From assembly GCA_015494005.1 (NCBI GenBank), contig WGCB01000470.1, positions 1 through 7,213 on the forward strand: a DNA stretch of 7,213 nt, written 5' to 3'. The notes under the pieces were generated by a model. The model made no database searches. It saw only the letters and a list, made by a program, of their open reading frames with translations, and had not been told where the DNA came from. Position numbers and translations under genes: made by a program. Below, in pieces: positions 5,094-7,213 of this stretch. This stretch comes from Caldilineaceae bacterium. GTDB lineage: Bacteria > Chloroflexota > Anaerolineae > Caldilineales > Caldilineaceae. The stretch's first letter is position 1; each line of letters opens with the position of its first letter.

Positions 5094-5909
5094 ATGAACA
5101 GAGAATCTTATCCAAGCGACGTAACCGATGAAGAATGGGCCTTCGTCAAGCCCTATTTAACGCTCATGCGTGAAGATGCGCCCCAACGGGAGCATAATCT
5201 GCGAGAGGTTTTCAATGGTCTGCGCTGGATTGTGAAGACTGGCGCTCAGTGGCGGATGATGCCGAATGATCTGCCACCATGGCACACCGTTTATCAGCAA
5301 ACGCAACGCTGGATGAAAGCAGGTGTATTTGAAGCCATGGCCCACGACTTGCGCGCCTTGCTACGCATGATGCAAGGAAAGGAAACAGAGCCAAGTGCCG
5401 TTATCCTGGATGGTCGGACACTGCAATCCACGCCGGAAAGTGGCGAAAGGGCCGGTTACGATGGCTATAAACGCAAGAAAGGCAGTAAAATCCACATGGC
5501 AGTGGACACAGTAGGTCATCTGTTGGCGCTCCATGTCACGCCTGCCAATGAGCAAGAGCGAGCGCAGGTTGCTGAACTGGCGGAAGAGGTTCAAGCCGTG
5601 ACTGGACATGCCGTCGATGTTGCTTTTGTCGACCAAGGCTACACAGGTGACCAGGCCGCCAGGGATGCTGAAGCCCACGGTATCGAATTGGTCGTCATCA
5701 AGCTGCCGGAGGCCAAAAAAGGCTTCGTTTTGTTGCCCAAGCGGTGGGTGGTTGAACGGAGTTTTGCCTGGCTGACACGATTCCGGCGGCTCGTTCGGGA
5801 TTATGAACGGACAGCAGCAGCGTTACGAGGCCTTCATTTCGTTGCGTTCGCCATCCTCATGCTCAGAAAACTCTTCAAAATGACCAATCTTGCCTCTCAA
5901 AGTGCATAA
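5094..5909 (+). CDS. IS5-family DDE transposase
   Basis: 271 residues, the usual size for single-ORF IS427/IS1031-group transposases. The N-terminal part (about 1-95) has the DUF4096-type DNA-binding region with [12 protein letters not shown] (11-22), [22 protein letters not shown] (36-57) and [13 protein letters not shown] (61-73). The catalytic DDE core follows: Asp106 in ILDGRTLQS, Asp180 in FVDQGYTGD, and Glu221 in [20 protein letters not shown]. The enzyme excises and inserts the element. The frame appears intact and its TAA stop (5907-5909) lies inside the right terminal inverted repeat, showing very compact packing. The start is the ATG in GTCATATG; no good Shine-Dalgarno sequence precedes it. 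Codon use is less GC-biased than in the neighbouring envelope genes. Confidence 0.95.
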   Translation: MNRESYPSDVTDEEWAFVKPYLTLMREDAPQREHNLREVFNGLRWIVKTGAQWRMMPNDLPPWHTVYQQTQRWMKAGVFEAMAHDLRALLRMMQGKETEPSAVILDGRTLQSTPESGERAGYDGYKRKKGSKIHMAVDTVGHLLALHVTPANEQERAQVAELAEEVQAVTGHAVDVAFVDQGYTGDQAARDAEAHGIELVVIKLPEAKKGFVLLPKRWVVERSFAWLTRFRRLVRDYERTAAALRGLHFVAFAILMLRKLFKMTNLASQSA

Positions 5910-5916
5910 CAGCCTC
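5900..5916 (-). repeat. Right terminal inverted repeat of the IS5 element
   Basis: Read inward (minus strand) it is GAGGCTGTTATGCACTT. It contains the transposase stop codon and is followed outward by TA (5917-5918), matching the TA on the left side. Confidence 0.88.
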
Positions 5917-5954
5917 TAAAGAGAAGACCCACATCAGCATCAGGAGGGAGACAA

Positions 5955-7031
5955 ATGACCGCCATCCAGCTCTATCGTACCATACTGGCGAAAGTGCAAG
6001 CGATGCGACCCCACGAGCGGGTCACCAGGCAACGCACCATGAGTTGGTTGATGACCGGGATCTTCCTGAGCTACAGCGTCCATCTCCACCGGGTGGCAGC
6101 CAAGATCCCCGGCCGGGCTTTGACCTCCAGCAAGGAGAAGCGGCTTTGGCGGCTCTTGCACAATCCCCGGGTTCGGGTGCGGGACTGGTATGAGCCCGTG
6201 GCCCGCTCCCTATTGATGGCCGCCCACAGTAGCGGCAGGGTGCGCCTTATCCTGGACAGCAGCAAGGTGGGCGCGGGCCATCAATGGCTGGTGGTGGCCC
6301 TGGCCTATCGGCGACGAGCCTTGCCCATTGCCTGGACCTGGGTGCGCTATCCCAAGGGCCACAGCAAGGCCTCCGTGCAGTGTGCCCTCTTGAGCTACGT
6401 GCGTCGCTTGATGCCCCCAGGCGCCCAGGTGGAGGTGGTAGGCGACAGCGAGTTCGGTTCGGTCCCGGTCATGCGCTTGCTGGATCGCTGGGGATGGCGC
6501 TATGCCCTGCGCCAGAAAGGCCGCCATCTCTTCCGTGTGCCTGGCCAGACGCACTGGCAACGCAGCGACAGCTTGGTCACGGCTCCAGGCCAGCAGCGGT
6601 GGTTGGAGCAGGTCGAGTTCACCCAGGAGCATGGCTACCCCACCCATCTCTTGGCCTTCTGGAAACAGGGTGAGAAAGCCCCCTGGCTGTTAGCCACCAA
6701 TGCCAGCTCACCCCGGGAAGCCAAGCGGATGTATCGCAGCCGGATGTGGCTGGACGAGATGTTTGGCGATTGCAAAGGCCATGGCTTCGATCTGGAGGCC
6801 ACTCGCCTGCGCGGTTTCCTCCCCCTATCTCGCCTCACCCTGGCCGTGGCCTTGCTCTATGTCTGGCTCGTGGCTCTCGGCGCTCGCACCATCAAGAAAG
6901 GCCAGCGTCGCCTGGTGGACCGCTCCGACCGTCGGGACCGGAGTGTTTTCCGCATCGGCCTAGACATGCTCGAGCGCTGTCTGGCTAACGGCGAGCGTAT
7001 CTCTTTGGGCTTGATTCCCTACTTCACGTGA
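5955..7031 (+). CDS. IS4-type DDE transposase
   Basis: 358 residues, unrelated to the IS5 transposase beside it. The N-terminal half has a helical DNA-binding region with RTMSWLMTGIFLS (27-39). The DDE core shows Asp101 in LILDSSKVG, Asp164 in VVGDSEFGS, and a C-terminal block YRSRMWLDEMFGDCKGHGFD (260-279) corresponding to the Y-R-E-K signature of IS4/Tn5-type enzymes: Tyr260, Arg263, acidic 267/268, Lys274. The register is unusual, because canonical spacing would put catalytic Glu at 267, where Asp is found, with Glu268 next. The ATG at 5955 follows an excellent AGGAGG site (5942-5947) by seven bases. The IS5 element ends 38 bases upstream, so the original promoter has been displaced. I could not match terminal inverted repeats around this gene, so the element's limits are unknown. 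The frame looks intact. Confidence 0.85.
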   Translation: MTAIQLYRTILAKVQAMRPHERVTRQRTMSWLMTGIFLSYSVHLHRVAAKIPGRALTSSKEKRLWRLLHNPRVRVRDWYEPVARSLLMAAHSSGRVRLILDSSKVGAGHQWLVVALAYRRRALPIAWTWVRYPKGHSKASVQCALLSYVRRLMPPGAQVEVVGDSEFGSVPVMRLLDRWGWRYALRQKGRHLFRVPGQTHWQRSDSLVTAPGQQRWLEQVEFTQEHGYPTHLLAFWKQGEKAPWLLATNASSPREAKRMYRSRMWLDEMFGDCKGHGFDLEATRLRGFLPLSRLTLAVALLYVWLVALGARTIKKGQRRLVDRSDRRDRSVFRIGLDMLERCLANGERISLGLIPYFT

Positions 7032-7049
7032 AAGTGTCCGGTAGCTAGA

Positions 7050-7091
7050 TGTACAGTTTTATGACTCGATAGTACAGTATGGTCAGTTATT
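7050..7091 (+). repeat. Tandem pair of about 21-base GTACAGT repeats
   Basis: GTACAGT occurs at 7051-7057 and 7072-7078, exactly 21 bases apart. The similarity continues imperfectly (about 11 of 16 bases), so the units are roughly 7050-7070 and 7071-7091. The region is AT-richer than the genes around it. Such a two-helical-turn pair could be binding sites for a regulator or for a transposase at the end of a Tn7-, Tn552- or Mu-like element starting TGTACAG. It may equally be an operator for a gene beyond the window. It lies just 18 bases past the IS4-type transposase stop. Confidence 0.4.
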
Positions 7092-7168
7092 GCATAGGAT
7101 CCCTAGTTCACCAGAGCGATTTGGCCCCTCGATTTCAATTTACAGGATTGGGGCCGCGAAGTAGCATC

Positions 7169-7210
7169 ATGCAAACCCACGAAAGCGTCCAACGGAGCGT
7201 GCCACAATGA
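7169..7210 (+). other. Possible 13-codon ORF overlapping a gene start at the window edge
   Basis: ATG at 7169 opens a 13-codon frame (MQTHESVQRSVPQ) whose TGA (7208-7210) overlaps an ATG at 7207 as ATGA. A GGAG lies nine bases before that second ATG, which may start a gene running out of the window. A leader-peptide arrangement is possible, but the ORF is so short that chance is a fair explanation. Confidence 0.15.
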
Positions 7211-7213
7211 AGC

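Larger units (their letters stand above)
5025..5916 (+). mobile_element. Complete IS5-family insertion sequence, 892 bp
   Basis: The element is bounded by imperfect 17-base terminal inverted repeats, GAGCCTGTTATGAACTT on the left and GAGGCTGTTATGCACTT read inward from the right (15 of 17 identical). It is flanked by TA on both sides (5023-5024 and 5917-5918), as expected for the target duplication of IS427/IS1031-type IS5 elements. It carries one 271-residue DDE transposase gene. Base composition is visibly less GC-rich than the surrounding genes, especially at 5041-5100, which supports horizontal arrival. Ends, target duplication and transposase all appear intact, so the copy may be active. 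Confidence 0.9.

Noticed and set aside
7029..7050. Right terminal inverted repeat of the IS4-type element (ACCGGACACTTTCACG on the minus strand)
   Set aside because: The best left match, near 4991-5011, agrees in the first five bases (ACCGG) and then only sporadically, which is not convincing as a terminal repeat.

Overview
The window is a GC-rich bacterial chromosome segment. Its core is a set of minus-strand cell-envelope genes, and insertion sequences occupy the right-hand third. The gene content is a DUF3105 protein, a Lgt with Tyr in place of the usual HGG histidine, and small membrane proteins of unknown function. Together with the codon choice this fits a Chloroflexota bacterium, possibly of the Caldilineae type. 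That assignment is an impression from the protein sequences, not a search result.

Layout, reading the minus strand from right to left. A lipoprotein gene of unknown family (4863 to 3904) ends in a strong hairpin terminator (3829-3881). The next 344 bases (3560-3903) hold no gene. They contain that terminator, a perfect TATAAT box at 3671-3676, and three tandem 13-base repeats (3598-3637) in the predicted leader. From this promoter a probable four-gene operon runs leftwards: a 79-residue two-helix membrane protein (3559-3320), lgt (3209-2277), a single-pass DUF3105 protein (2158-1439) and a DUF1624-type membrane acyltransferase-like protein (1442-639). The last two overlap by ATGA. A hairpin at 565-596 probably closes the operon. 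A further minus-strand gene starts at 389 and leaves the window at base 1. It encodes a membrane-associated protein with an HEFGH zinc-peptidase-like motif.

Right of 5023 lie mobile elements. A complete IS5-family element (5025-5916, 17-base terminal inverted repeats, TA target duplication, 271-residue DDE transposase) sits only 38 bases upstream of a second, unrelated IS4-type DDE transposase gene (5955-7031). It therefore separates that gene from its own upstream region. Terminal repeats for the second element were not found. The last 180 bases are AT-richer and carry a tandem pair of about 21-base repeats beginning near TGTACAGT. This could be the outer end of another element or an operator array.

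Functionally, Lgt would lipidate lipoproteins such as the one encoded next door. The operon partners are all predicted membrane proteins, so the region reads as an envelope-biogenesis neighbourhood later invaded by insertion sequences. I see no clear novel multi-gene system. The most original signals are TTTGTC-type repeats in two separate 5' regions, the HExxH gene at the left edge, and the repeat pair at the right edge.
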